A DNA stretch of 64,000 nucleotides from Pseudomonas kermanshahensis (GTDB taxonomy: Bacteria > Pseudomonadota > Gammaproteobacteria > Pseudomonadales > Pseudomonadaceae): the NCBI RefSeq assembly GCF_014269205.2, contig NZ_JABWRY020000001.1:1178001-1242000 (forward strand), written 5' to 3'. The notes beneath the pieces were generated by a model that saw nothing but the letters and a program-made list of their open reading frames with translations, was not told the origin of the DNA and ran no database searches. A program made the position numbers and the translations under genes. Below are positions 35,743 to 45,095 of this stretch, piece by piece. Positions within the stretch are counted from its first letter, which is position 1, and each line of letters begins with the position of its first letter.

Positions 35743-36153
35743 TCAGTGCCTGTTGCCGGGTGCGGCTTGGCTCAGCAGTTGTTTTTCCAGGTTCCAATCG
35801 AAGGGCTCGCCGCTGGATTCAGCCTCATGGCGACGCTCTTCCAGTTGCTGGTAAAGGTCCAGTTCTTCGTCCGGCATGAAGTGCAGGCAGTCGCCGGCAA
35901 AGAACCACAGCAGATCACGTGGCACCAGATGAGCGATCTGCGGATAGCGCTGGATCACCTGGCAGATCAGGTCTTGGCCCAGGTACTGGCTCTCCAGTGG
36001 ATCCTGCGGCAACAGCGTCAGCAGTTCGTCGAAGCGTTCGAGGAACAGGGCGTGGCTTTCTTCCGGCACCTGCTCTGCCTCGCCCAGCGCCGCCAGAATG
36101 GTGCGCAGGTGCTGGAGCAGTTGCAGGTGGTATTCCAGGTTGGGGTTGGCCAT
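35743..36153 (-). CDS. Small conserved Pseudomonas protein (PA2817-like by synteny)
   Basis: A 136-residue acidic, Leu/Gln-rich, mostly helical protein without signal peptide or TM segment. Visible features are a cluster LLWFFAGDCLHFMPDEELD and a C-terminal EQQLLSQA-like helix. GAGGA precedes the ATG at 36153, and the 18 in-frame codons upstream look non-coding. From memory, PAO1 has a small protein of this type beside its fadE-like gene, so this may be the PA2817 family; function unknown. It lies 68 bp after the fadE stop on the same strand and may be co-transcribed. Confidence 0.8.
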   Translation of the reverse strand: MANPNLEYHLQLLQHLRTILAALGEAEQVPEESHALFLERFDELLTLLPQDPLESQYLGQDLICQVIQRYPQIAHLVPRDLLWFFAGDCLHFMPDEELDLYQQLEERRHEAESSGEPFDWNLEKQLLSQAAPGNRH

Positions 36154-36221
36154 GGAATGGGTCCTCGGTATGGCTGAAACGGGGGGCGGAGTATACGCCG
36201 CCCCCAAGTGCTCGCGAAGGG

Positions 36222-38669
36222 TCAGCGTACCTTGCCGGGTTCGACGAGTAGCTGCACTTTGTCGAAGGCGTCGACGTCGATCACCTTGCGCCGCGCCTGT
36301 TCGGCTTCGTGCAGGCGTTGGCCTTCGCCGGGTTGCAGCACGCCTGCCTCGACGGCGGCGTCGAGGCCCGACTGGCCGGGGCTCGGCCGGACTTTCCCTT
36401 CCTTGATGGCCTGGTGCAGTGCCTTGCTTAGCGGCGCTGTATCGTCGAGCAGGTCGCAGGCCCGCTGCAGCGCTGCGACCGGGTCGTCTTCTGCCTGTGG
36501 GCGGTAGCAGCCGGCCAGCAGTTCTTCCAGTGCCGGGTCACCCCTGCGCCGGCCAATCAGTTCCGCCACTTCGGCGTCCAGTTCATCACTGGGGCCGGTA
36601 TGACGACGGCCGAAGGGGAACACCAGCACGCGCAGCGCACAGCCGACGAAGCGGTTGGGAAAGTTGTCGAGCAGGCGGTCCAGTGCGCGCTCCGCTTGGC
36701 CCAGGCTTTCTTCCATGGCCCAGCGCAACAAGGGCTGCAGGTGCTCGGGCGAGCCTTGATCGTGATAACGCTTGAGCGCGGCGCTGGCGAGGTACAGGTA
36801 GCTCAACACATCACCGAGGCGGGCACTGAGGCGTTCGCGGCGCTTGAGCGCCCCGCCCAGCAACAGCATCGACAGGTCGGCCATCATTGCGAACGCCGCC
36901 GCCTGGCGATTGAGGGCGCGGAAGTAGCCCTGGCTCAAAGCATCCCCTGGCACGTGTTCCAGGCGACCCAGCCCGAGGCCGTAGACCAGGGTACTGGCTG
37001 CGTTACCGGCAGCGAACATGATGTGCTTCATTAGCAGCTCATCGAACTCGACCAGCGCCTGCTCACGGTCTTCGCGGGCGGCCAGTGCCATTTCCTTGAG
37101 CACGAACGGGTGGCAGCGGATCGCGCCCTGGCCAAAGATCATCAGGTTGCGCGAGAGGATGTTGGCCCCCTCGACGGTGATGAAGATCGGCGCACCCTGC
37201 CAATTACGCCCCAGGTAGTTGTTCGGGCCCATGATGATGCCCTTGCCGCCGTGCACGTCCATGGCGTGTTGGATGCATTCGCGGCCGCGCTCGGTCAGGT
37301 GATATTTGAGGATCGCCGACAGCACCGAAGGCTTTTCACCCAGATCCACCGCTTTGGCGGTCAGCAATCGGGCGCTGTCCATCAGCCAGGCATTGCCGCC
37401 AATGCGCGCCAAGGACTCCTGGATGCCTTCGAAGGCTGCCAGCGGTACGTTGAATTGCTCGCGGATATTGGCGTACTGGCCCGTCACCAGGCTGGTGTAC
37501 TTGGCGGCACCGGTGCCCACTGCTGGCAGCGAGATGGAGCGGCCCACCGACAGGCAGTTCATCAGCATCATCCAGCCCTTGCCGAGCATGGCCTGCCCGC
37601 CGATCAGCATGTCCAGCGGGACGAACACGTCCTTGCCACTGTTGGGGCCGTTCATGAAGGCGGCGCCGAGCGGCAGGTGGCGCTTGCCGATCTCCACGCC
37701 CGGGGTGTCGGTGGGAATCAACGCCAGGCTGATACCCAAGTCCTCATCGTCGCCCAGCAAGTGCTCCGGGTCGTAGGCCTTGAACGCCAGGCCGAGCAGG
37801 GTGGCGACCGGGCCGAGGGTGATGTAGCGTTTTTCCCAGTTCAGGCGCAGCCCGATGACTTCTTCGCCTTGCCATTGGCCTTTGCAGATAATGCCGGTAT
37901 CCGGCATGGCGCCGGCATCCGAGCCCGCCAGTGGGCCGGTCAGGGCGAAGCAGGGGATCTCGTCGCCGCGTGCCAGGCGCGGCAGGTAGTGGCTGCGTTG
38001 TTCATCGGTGCCGTAGTGCAGCAGCAGTTCGGCCGGGCCCAGCGAGTTGGGCACCATCACCGTCGAGGCCAGGTCGCCGCTGCGGGTGGCCAGCTTCATT
38101 GCAACCTGCGAGTGGGCGTAGGCCGAGAAGCCCTTGCCGCCGTATTCCTTGGGGATGATCAGGGCGAAGAAGCCCTGCGCTTTGATGTGCGCCCAGGCCT
38201 CAGGGGGTAGGTCCATGTCCTGGCCGATCTGCCAGTCGCTGACCATGGCGCACAGTTCTTCAGTGGGGCCATCTATGAAGGCCTGTTCTTCTTCAGTCAG
38301 TTTCGGTGCCGGGTAGGCCAGCAAGGTGCGCCAGTCGGGGCGGCCGCTGAACAGTTCGCCATCCCACCAGACGGTGCCGGCGTCGATGGCTTCGCGCTCG
38401 GTCTGCGACATGGGCGGCAGGGTACGCTGGAACCACTTGAACACCGGGCCGGTGAACACCTTGCGCCGCCATTGCGGCAGGGCCACAAAGGCGATTTTCA
38501 CGGCCAGCACGACCCACAGCAGGGCCAGCAGCCAGCCGGGTGCGCTGCTGAAAATACCCATCAGCAGCACGTAGGCCGCCATGATGCCCAGTATCTGCAA
38601 GGGCGCCAGGCGCCGGTGCGTGAGGTATGCCGCGCCGATCACCAGTACCACCAACCACAACAGCAACAT
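36222..38669 (-). CDS. fadE: Acyl-CoA dehydrogenase, FadE type
   Basis: An 815-residue enzyme for the first step of fatty-acid beta-oxidation (acyl-CoA to trans-2-enoyl-CoA, FAD-dependent). It has the long form typical of proteobacterial FadE. Three hydrophobic segments lie within residues 1-65 (membrane association). The acyl-CoA dehydrogenase N and middle domains follow (GFFALIIPKEYGGKGFS, CFALTGPLAGSDAG, then GKDVFVPLDMLIGG), then the FAD-binding C domain (HAMDVHGGKGIIMGP), and a FadE-specific C-terminal extension of about 280 residues. A near-perfect AAGGAGGA lies before the ATG. A REP pair lies upstream. Confidence 0.95.
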   Translation of the reverse strand: MLLLWLVVLVIGAAYLTHRRLAPLQILGIMAAYVLLMGIFSSAPGWLLALLWVVLAVKIAFVALPQWRRKVFTGPVFKWFQRTLPPMSQTEREAIDAGTVWWDGELFSGRPDWRTLLAYPAPKLTEEEQAFIDGPTEELCAMVSDWQIGQDMDLPPEAWAHIKAQGFFALIIPKEYGGKGFSAYAHSQVAMKLATRSGDLASTVMVPNSLGPAELLLHYGTDEQRSHYLPRLARGDEIPCFALTGPLAGSDAGAMPDTGIICKGQWQGEEVIGLRLNWEKRYITLGPVATLLGLAFKAYDPEHLLGDDEDLGISLALIPTDTPGVEIGKRHLPLGAAFMNGPNSGKDVFVPLDMLIGGQAMLGKGWMMLMNCLSVGRSISLPAVGTGAAKYTSLVTGQYANIREQFNVPLAAFEGIQESLARIGGNAWLMDSARLLTAKAVDLGEKPSVLSAILKYHLTERGRECIQHAMDVHGGKGIIMGPNNYLGRNWQGAPIFITVEGANILSRNLMIFGQGAIRCHPFVLKEMALAAREDREQALVEFDELLMKHIMFAAGNAASTLVYGLGLGRLEHVPGDALSQGYFRALNRQAAAFAMMADLSMLLLGGALKRRERLSARLGDVLSYLYLASAALKRYHDQGSPEHLQPLLRWAMEESLGQAERALDRLLDNFPNRFVGCALRVLVFPFGRRHTGPSDELDAEVAELIGRRRGDPALEELLAGCYRPQAEDDPVAALQRACDLLDDTAPLSKALHQAIKEGKVRPSPGQSGLDAAVEAGVLQPGEGQRLHEAEQARRKVIDVDAFDKVQLLVEPGKVR

Positions 38670-38792
38670 AATCGGTCCTCCTTGGAACCAAGGGCTTGAG
38701 CCGTCCCAGACAGCTTAGACGCAACGCTGTGAACGGCCTGTTCAGAACAGTGACAGGGTGTGGCGGTGGGAGTTTCAGATCATTGTTCGCCT

Positions 38793-38891
38793 GTGCCGGC
38801 CCTTTCGCGGGCAAGCCCGCTTCCACAGGGTTACCCGTGGCTTGAAGGTTGGGGTGCTTCCTGTGAAAGCGGGCGTGCCCGCGAAGAGGCC
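38793..38891. repeat. REP/BIME inverted pair
   Basis: Two facing REP units, at 38793-38829 (core TTTCGCGGGCAAGCCCGCTT) and 38860-38891 (core AAAGCGGGCGTGCCCGCGAA), sit between divergent genes fadE and GST. Confidence 0.85.
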
Positions 38892-38952
38892 AGTACAGGC
38901 AATAAGACTCTGGAGTAGACTGGACCACCTCCGCATTCATAAGGACGTTGCC

Positions 38953-39576
38953 ATGCTGAAGATCTGGGGCCGCAAGAATTCGAGCAATGTGCGCAAGGCG
39001 CTGTGGGTCGCCCACGAGCTGGGCCTTGATTTCGAATCTATCGACGCCGGCGGCGCCTTCGGCGTGGTCAACGAGCCGCATTACCGCGCCCGCAACCCCA
39101 ACGGCCTGGTGCCGATGCTCGAAGACGGCGACCTGACGCTGTGGGAGTCCAACACCATTGTCCGCTACCTGTGCGCCGAGTACGGCGCCGAGCAGGGCTG
39201 GTACCTGGAAGACCCGCGCCAGCGCGCCTTGGCCGACAAGTGGATGGACTGGACCACCTCGTCCTTCGCCACCCCCTTCCGCCCGCTGTTCTGGGGCCTG
39301 CTGCGCACGCCGGAAGACCAACGCGACTGGGTCGCGATCAACGCCGCGCACAAACAGTGCGCGCAATTGCTGGCCATCGCCGACGAAACCCTGGCCCAGC
39401 AGCCTTACCTGTCCGGTGACCAGATCGGCATGGGCGACATCCCACTGGGTAGCTTCATCTACGCCTGGTTCGAAATGCCCATCGAACGCCCGGCCATGTA
39501 TCACCTGGAGGCCTGGTACGCGCGCCTGAAGCAGCGCCCGGCCTACCAGGCGGCGGTGATGACCGCGCTGACCTGA
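38953..39576 (+). CDS. Glutathione S-transferase
   Basis: A 207-residue cytosolic GST. The N-terminal thioredoxin-like domain begins LKIWGRKNSSNVRK, where the Ser of SSNVRK is the likely glutathione-activating residue. The cis-Pro motif NGLVPMLEDG and the glutathione-binding LWESNTIVRYL follow. The all-alpha C-terminal domain contains the N-capping-box region GDQIGMGDIPLGS. The substrate is unknown. AAGGA precedes the ATG at 38953; the longer upstream reading frame runs through the REP element and is not credible as a start. It is the only gene on its transcript before the ABC operon. Confidence 0.92.
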   Translation: MLKIWGRKNSSNVRKALWVAHELGLDFESIDAGGAFGVVNEPHYRARNPNGLVPMLEDGDLTLWESNTIVRYLCAEYGAEQGWYLEDPRQRALADKWMDWTTSSFATPFRPLFWGLLRTPEDQRDWVAINAAHKQCAQLLAIADETLAQQPYLSGDQIGMGDIPLGSFIYAWFEMPIERPAMYHLEAWYARLKQRPAYQAAVMTALT

Positions 39577-39709
39577 ACCTGCTTCGATAGTCATTATCAA
39601 TACATGTGACTGTACTTGTGTGGCCGGGCCTTGCACCATGGCCGCACTCACTGCGCCAGTGACTTTGCCTGGCGTGTCCAGAACCTTTTTTCTCGGTAAA
39701 TGGCCCGCT

Positions 39710-40642
39710 ATGAGTTCCGCCCTGTCCATTCGACAGCTGACCAAGACCTACGGTAATGGCTTCCAGGCCCTCAAGGGCATCGACCTGGACGTTGCCGAAG
39801 GCGACTTCTTCGCCTTGCTCGGCCCCAACGGCGCCGGCAAATCCACCACCATCGGTATTCTTTCGACCCTGGTCAACAAGACCAGCGGCACGGTGAACGT
39901 ATTCGGCCACGACCTGGACCGCGAGCCTTCGGCGCTCAAGCGCTGCCTGGGCGTGGTGCCGCAAGAGTTCAACTTCAACCAGTTCGAGAAGGTCTTCGAC
40001 ATCGTCGTCACCCAGGCAGGCTACTACGGCATCCCGCCAAAGCTCGCCAAGGAGCGCGCCGAGCAGTACCTGACCCAGCTGGGCCTGTGGGACAAGCGTG
40101 ATGTGCAGTCGCGCTCGCTGTCCGGCGGCATGAAGCGCCGCCTGATGATCGCCCGGGCACTGATCCACGAGCCGCGCCTGTTGATCCTCGACGAGCCGAC
40201 TGCCGGCGTGGACATCGAGCTGCGTCGCTCGATGTGGAGCTTCCTCACCGAGCTCAACCAGAAGGGCATCACCATCATCCTCACCACCCACTACCTGGAA
40301 GAGGCCGAGCAGCTGTGCCGTAACATCGGCATCATCGACCACGGCACCATCGTCGAGAACACCAGCATGCGCCAGCTGCTGGGCAAGCTGCATGTCGAGA
40401 CTTTTGTCCTCGACCTCAAGCAGGACCTGCCGTCAGCCCCTGCGTTGCAAGGTTACCCGTGCCGCCTGCTCACCCCGCATACCCTGGAAGTGCAGGTGGA
40501 CAAAGACATCGGCATCACCGCGCTGTTCGGCCAGCTGGCGCTGCAGAACATCGAGGTGCAAAGCCTGCGCAACAAGACCAATCGACTTGAGGAGCTGTTC
40601 GTGTCCCTGGTGGAAAAAAACCTGTCGAAGGTGGCCGTATGA
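39710..40642 (+). CDS. ABC exporter ATP-binding subunit (YadG-like)
   Basis: A 310-residue ATPase of an ABC-2 type exporter. Walker A GPNGAGKST, Q loop VVPQEFN, signature LSGGMKRRL, Walker B LLILDEPTAGVD and switch His ILTTHYLEE are all present. A C-terminal regulatory extension of about 80 residues follows. The ATG at 39710 is used because ABC homology starts right after it. Its stop overlaps the start of the permease gene by four bases (ATGA), so the pair forms a coupled YadGH-type transporter of unknown substrate. Confidence 0.93.
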   Translation: MSSALSIRQLTKTYGNGFQALKGIDLDVAEGDFFALLGPNGAGKSTTIGILSTLVNKTSGTVNVFGHDLDREPSALKRCLGVVPQEFNFNQFEKVFDIVVTQAGYYGIPPKLAKERAEQYLTQLGLWDKRDVQSRSLSGGMKRRLMIARALIHEPRLLILDEPTAGVDIELRRSMWSFLTELNQKGITIILTTHYLEEAEQLCRNIGIIDHGTIVENTSMRQLLGKLHVETFVLDLKQDLPSAPALQGYPCRLLTPHTLEVQVDKDIGITALFGQLALQNIEVQSLRNKTNRLEELFVSLVEKNLSKVAV

Positions 40643-41418
40643 GTGTGGAACTGCGCACCAACTGGGTCGCCCTGAACACCATCGTCTACCGCGAAGTGCG
40701 GCGCTTCCTGCGTATCTGGCCGCAGACCCTGCTGCCGCCAGCGATCACCATGGTTTTGTACTTTGTCATCTTCGGTAACCTGATCGGCCGGCAGATCGGC
40801 GACATGGGCGGCTTCACCTACATGCAGTACATCGTGCCGGGGCTGATCATGATGTCGGTGATCACCAACTCCTACGGTAACGTGGTGTCGAGCTTCTTCG
40901 GTAGCAAGTTCCAGCGCTCCATCGAGGAGCTGATGGTGTCCCCGGTGTCGCCACACACCATTCTCGTGGGGTATGTGTTGGGTGGCGTGCTGCGGGGTTT
41001 GGCGGTCGGGGTGATCGTCACCATCCTGTCGATGTTCTTCACCGACCTGCAGGTGCATCACCTGGGTGTGACCGTGGTCGTTGTACTGCTGACGGCCACC
41101 ATTTTCTCGTTACTGGGCTTCGTCAACGCGGTGTTCGCGCGCAACTTCGACGATATCTCGATCATCCCTACCTTCGTGCTGACGCCGCTGACTTACCTGG
41201 GCGGGGTGTTCTACTCGATCAACCTGCTGCCGCCGTTCTGGCAGACCGTGTCACTGGCCAACCCGGTGCTGCACATGGTGAACTCGTTCCGCTACGGCAT
41301 CCTAGGGGTGTCGGATATCAGTATCGGGACGGCGATCACCTTTATGTTGGTGGCTACCGCAGTGCTGTACACCCTGTGCATCCGCCTGCTGGTCAGCGGC
41401 CGCGGCATGCGCGCCTGA
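40639..41418 (+). CDS. ABC-2 type permease (YadH-like)
   Basis: A 259-residue membrane permease with about six TM helices. The family motif around GLIMMSVITNSYGNV and the conserved PLTYLGGVFY segment are visible. It partners the upstream ATPase, with which its start overlaps. Its 3' end overlaps the convergent DUF2062 gene. Confidence 0.93.
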   Translation: MSVELRTNWVALNTIVYREVRRFLRIWPQTLLPPAITMVLYFVIFGNLIGRQIGDMGGFTYMQYIVPGLIMMSVITNSYGNVVSSFFGSKFQRSIEELMVSPVSPHTILVGYVLGGVLRGLAVGVIVTILSMFFTDLQVHHLGVTVVVVLLTATIFSLLGFVNAVFARNFDDISIIPTFVLTPLTYLGGVFYSINLLPPFWQTVSLANPVLHMVNSFRYGILGVSDISIGTAITFMLVATAVLYTLCIRLLVSGRGMRA

Positions 41419-41928
41419 GCCTTTGAGTTTGCGCCGGCGCCACTGCCGGCCCACCCACCAACGCCAGTACAGCAAGGTGGTGAAGTAGGCGAGGATGCCC
41501 AGCACCACCCCACACACCACCGAGCCGAGCAGGAAGGGTTGCCACAGGGTCGACAGCTGGTCGGTGATCCATTCGAAGGTCAGGTCGTCGGGCAGGGTGC
41601 GGGGTGGGATCTGCAGCAGCCAGGCGCCGGTCATGTAGGTAACGAAGAACACCGGAGGCATGGTCAACGGGTTGGTCAGCCACACCAGGCTGACCGCGAT
41701 CGGCAGGTTGCCGCGCACCGGGATCGCCAGCGCAGCGGCCAGCAGCATCTGCATGGGGATGGGGATAAGCGCCGCGAATAGGCCCACGCCCATGGCCCGG
41801 GCCACCGAGTGCCGGTTCAGGTGCCAGAGGTTCGGGTCGTGCAGCAACGTGCCGAAAAAGCGTAAGGACTTGTGTTCCCGAATGCTGGTCGGATCCGGCA
41901 TGTAGCGTTTGAAAAGTCGGCGCGGCAT
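41302..41928 (-). CDS. DUF2062 membrane protein
   Basis: A 208-residue inner-membrane protein. The DUF2062 domain spans about residues 30-170: AMGVGLFAALIPIPMQML, then VWLTNPLTMPPVFF, then a last TM before a basic YWRWWVGRQWRRRK stretch. The function of the domain is not established. The ATG at 41928 follows GGGAG. The last 39 residues (AAAADQQADAQGVQH...) are low-complexity and encoded opposite the 3' end of the permease gene, a 117-bp convergent overlap. Relatives as I recall them end soon after the basic stretch, so the tail is either strain-specific or due to a lost stop codon. Confidence 0.83.
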   Translation of the reverse strand: MPRRLFKRYMPDPTSIREHKSLRFFGTLLHDPNLWHLNRHSVARAMGVGLFAALIPIPMQMLLAAALAIPVRGNLPIAVSLVWLTNPLTMPPVFFVTYMTGAWLLQIPPRTLPDDLTFEWITDQLSTLWQPFLLGSVVCGVVLGILAYFTTLLYWRWWVGRQWRRRKLKGSGAHAAAADQQADAQGVQHCGSHQHKGDRRPDTDIRHP

Positions 41929-42069
41929 GTAGGCTCCCGGGGCGTTGATCGGGGCAGTATGCCTTGATTCCTTAACGGCCTCGTTTAGAGTTTGTGACAA
42001 TTGTTGAGCAAGCTTTGCCGGCATTTGCGCTATGCCTGAGAAGGTCATTTCGCAGCGGAGCTCTACCTC

Positions 42070-44286
42070 ATGCGCACAGGGATGTTTGCGCTCGCGCTCG
42101 GGCTGCTCTGCCTGGGCTTTCTCCCCGTATTGCCATCGGTCGGATGGCTACTTCTGCTGTTTGTCGCTGGTGTTGCCAGCCTGTTCACGCGGTGTTGGCC
42201 AGTGGGCTGTTTTCTGTTGGGCCTGTGCTGGGCGTGCGGGTCGGCCCAGCGAGCGCTGGATGATCGACTCGCGCCTGAACTGGATGGCCGCACGTTGTGG
42301 CTGGAGGGCAAGGTTGTCGGGCTGCCGAGCAGTACCCCGCATGGCGTGCGCTTCGAACTGGAGCAGCCCCACTCAAGGCGTGGCGAACTGCCGCGGCGCT
42401 TGCAGCTGAGCTGGTTCAACGGGCCGGCTGTGCGTGCGGGCGAACAGTGGCGGTTGGCTGTGACCCTGCAGCGGCCTGCCGGGCTGCTCAACCCCCATGG
42501 GCCTGATCGAGAGGCACAATTGCTGGCTCGGCGGGTGGGGGCTACCGGCACGGTCAAGGCCGGGCAGGTATTGAGCGCTGTCGCGGGCAGCTGGCGAGAC
42601 GAACTGCGGCAACGGTTGTTGGCGGTCGAGGCCAATGGCCGGCAAGCGGCGTTGGTGGCCTTGGTGCTGGGCGACGGTGCGGGCCTGGCCCGCGAGGACT
42701 GGCAGACGCTGCAGGCCACAGGCACGGTGCACCTGCTGGTGATTTCCGGGCAGCACATCGGCCTGGTGGCAGGTTTGCTCTATGGCCTAGTCGCCGGGCT
42801 GGCACGCTGGGGCCTATGGCCCGCACGGCTGCCCTGGCTGCCTTCGGCCTGCGGCCTGGCGATGACCGCAGCGCTGGCCTACGGCTGGCTTGCCGGTGGC
42901 GGTGTGCCGGTGCAGCGGGCCTGCCTGATGCTGGCGGTAGTGTTGCTTTGGCGTCTGCGCTTTCGTCACCTTGGCGCGACGCTGCCATTGTTGCTGGCGC
43001 TGGTCGCGGTGCTGTTGTTCGAACCCTTGGCGGCGCTGTTGCCGGGGTTCTGGCTGTCGTTTGCCGCCGTGGCGACCTTGATCTACTGCTTCAGTGCCCG
43101 CTTGGGCGGCTGGCGGCCCTGGCAGGCCTGGACGCGTGCGCAGTGGGTGATCGCCATCGGCTTGCTGCCGGTGCTGCTGGCCACTGGCTTGCCAGTGAGC
43201 CTGAGTGCGCCCCTGGCCAACTTGCTGGCGGTGCCGTGGGTCAGCCTTGCAGTGTTGCCATTGGCTTTGCTGGGCACGCTGCTGTTGCCCGTGGTGGGTG
43301 TCGGCGAAGCGTTGCTGTGGCTCGCCGGGGGCTTGCTGGAGGTGCTGTTCAGCGTTTTGGCCCTGGCCGCGAGCTGGCGCCCGGCGTGGGTGCCGCCGGC
43401 CTTGCCGCTTTGGGCTTGGTTAGTGGTGTGCCTGGGGGCGTTGCTGGTGCTGCTACCCCGTGGCGTGCCCTTGCGGGGGTTGGGCGGGCTCATGCTGCTG
43501 GCGTTATGGGTGCCCCGCGAGTCGGTGCCCTTGGGGCAGGTAGAAGTCTGGCAGTTGGACGTCGGCCAGGGGCTCGCGGTGCTGCTGCGTACCCGCCATC
43601 ACAGCCTGCTCTACGATGCGGGGCCAGCAAAAGGGGAGTACGACGCGGGGGAGCGGGTGGTGCTGCCGACCCTGCGCAAGCTGGGCGTAAGCCACTTGGA
43701 TGCGATGCTGATCAGCCACGCCCATGCCGACCATGCCGGGGGCGCGCTGGCCATTGCGCAGGGCATCCCGGTCACGCGGGTGCTCGGCGGCGAGGGGCTG
43801 GAGGGCCTTGGGCTGCAGCCGTGTGTCACGGGTGAGCAGTGGGAGTGGGATGGCGTGCGTTTTTCCCTGTGGCATTGGGCTGAAGGGCAGAGCAGCAACG
43901 ACCGCTCATGCGTGCTGCTGGTCGAGGCGCAAGGGGAGCGCTTGCTGTTGGCAGGCGATTTGGAAGCCGCTGCCGAACGGGCCTGGCTGGCATCCACTGA
44001 AACACCCCGTATCGATTGGCTGCAGTCCCCGCACCATGGCAGCCGCAGTTCATCCACCGAGGCATTCATCCGCGCCACGGCGCCACGTGGGGTGCTGATT
44101 TCGCGGGGGCGCAACAATGGTTTTGGGCATCCGCATGCCCAGGTGCTTGAGCGCTATCGGCGGCATGGGCTGGCGATTCATGATACAGCGGTGGAGGGCG
44201 CGTTGCGCTTGGTGCTGGGGGGGCAGGGTGACGTTGAGGGTGTACGGGCGCAGCGGCGCTTCTGGCGTGAAGCGGGCAGTGGCTGA
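42070..44286 (+). CDS. comEC: DNA internalisation / competence protein ComEC (Rec2)
   Basis: A 738-residue inner-membrane channel for single-stranded DNA uptake. In order: an N-terminal membrane region with an OB-like soluble segment (LWLEGKVVGLPSS), the ComEC_N competence domain with ALVLGDGAGL and LLVISGQHIGLVAGL (near residue 215), eight or more TM helices, and a C-terminal metallo-beta-lactamase domain with SHAHADHAGG, GDLEAAAE and PHHGSRSSS. The full length matches the family. GGAG precedes the ATG. It is divergent from the DUF2062 gene. Confidence 0.95.
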   Translation: MRTGMFALALGLLCLGFLPVLPSVGWLLLLFVAGVASLFTRCWPVGCFLLGLCWACGSAQRALDDRLAPELDGRTLWLEGKVVGLPSSTPHGVRFELEQPHSRRGELPRRLQLSWFNGPAVRAGEQWRLAVTLQRPAGLLNPHGPDREAQLLARRVGATGTVKAGQVLSAVAGSWRDELRQRLLAVEANGRQAALVALVLGDGAGLAREDWQTLQATGTVHLLVISGQHIGLVAGLLYGLVAGLARWGLWPARLPWLPSACGLAMTAALAYGWLAGGGVPVQRACLMLAVVLLWRLRFRHLGATLPLLLALVAVLLFEPLAALLPGFWLSFAAVATLIYCFSARLGGWRPWQAWTRAQWVIAIGLLPVLLATGLPVSLSAPLANLLAVPWVSLAVLPLALLGTLLLPVVGVGEALLWLAGGLLEVLFSVLALAASWRPAWVPPALPLWAWLVVCLGALLVLLPRGVPLRGLGGLMLLALWVPRESVPLGQVEVWQLDVGQGLAVLLRTRHHSLLYDAGPAKGEYDAGERVVLPTLRKLGVSHLDAMLISHAHADHAGGALAIAQGIPVTRVLGGEGLEGLGLQPCVTGEQWEWDGVRFSLWHWAEGQSSNDRSCVLLVEAQGERLLLAGDLEAAAERAWLASTETPRIDWLQSPHHGSRSSSTEAFIRATAPRGVLISRGRNNGFGHPHAQVLERYRRHGLAIHDTAVEGALRLVLGGQGDVEGVRAQRRFWREAGSG

Positions 44287-44459
44287 TCGGGCCCTTTCGC
44301 GGGCAATCCCACAGGTGCAGCACTCCTTTCAGGTTTGGTGCTGTATCTGGACTGCCCCCAAGGTGGCAACTGGGTCCGGCCAATTCCCTGACCTTCGGCA
44401 GATGAGCCCCCGGCGGTCCTATGGTAGAGTGGCGGCCTTTTTCCGAAGGGGCGTTTACT
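44287..44459. other. Non-coding spacer between comEC and exbB
   Basis: A partial REP-like remnant lies at about 44288-44317 (GGGCCCTTTCGCGGGCAATCC). The remainder should carry the promoter of the exbB-to-murB operon, but I cannot name a clear -35/-10 pair. Confidence 0.4.
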
Positions 44460-45095
44460 GTGTGGGAATTGGTCAAGTCCGGTGGTTGGATGATGCTGCC
44501 GATCATTCTGAGTTCCATCGTTGCCATGGCTATCGTCGTCGAGCGCCTGTGGACCCTGCGCGCCAGTCGCGTGACCCCGCCACACCTGCTGGGCCAGGTC
44601 TGGATGTGGATCAAGGACAAGCAACTCACCAGTGACAAGCTCAAGGCCCTGCGCGCCGATTCGCCGCTGGGCGAAATCCTTGCCGCAGGCCTTGCCAACT
44701 CGCGCCATGGCCGCGAAATCATGAAAGAGTGCATCGAGGAGGCCGCATCGCGCGTCATCCACGAGCTGGAGCGCTATATCAGCACTCTTGGCACCATTGC
44801 CGCGATGGCCCCGTTGCTGGGCCTGCTGGGCACCGTGCTGGGCATGATCGACATTTTCAGCGCCTTCATGGGCTCGCAGATGACTGCCAACGCTGCCGTA
44901 TTGGCCGGGGGTATTTCCAAGGCCCTGGTCACCACCGCAGCGGGCTTGATGGTCGGTATCCCGGCGGTGTTCTTCCACCGTTTCCTGCTGCGTCGCATCG
45001 ATGAGCTGGTGGTTGGCATGGAACAAGAGGCGATCAAGCTGGTGGAAGTGATCCAGGGCGACCGTGAAGTCGAAGTGGCCGGAGGCAAGGCGTGA
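44460..45095 (+). CDS. exbB: MotA/TolQ/ExbB proton-channel family protein
   Basis: A 211-residue proton-channel subunit with three TM helices: residues about 10-30 (WMMLPIILSSIVAMAIVV), then about 110-150 (APLLGLLGTVLGMIDIF) and 155-185 (SKALVTTAAGLMVGIPAVFF). The start is GTG at 44460 (VWELVKSGGW), with AAGGGG upstream. It overlaps the exbD-type partner by four bases. In Pseudomonas this pair sits at the head of the lpxK operon and is separate from tolQR and the tonB-linked exbBD, so its energised partner is not known. Confidence 0.9.
   Translation: MWELVKSGGWMMLPIILSSIVAMAIVVERLWTLRASRVTPPHLLGQVWMWIKDKQLTSDKLKALRADSPLGEILAAGLANSRHGREIMKECIEEAASRVIHELERYISTLGTIAAMAPLLGLLGTVLGMIDIFSAFMGSQMTANAAVLAGGISKALVTTAAGLMVGIPAVFFHRFLLRRIDELVVGMEQEAIKLVEVIQGDREVEVAGGKA

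Noticed and set aside
37110..39744. Long frames opposite fadE and GST (37110-38210 plus, 38293-39744 minus)
   Set aside because: They are shadows of strongly supported enzymes. The second also runs through the REP pair.
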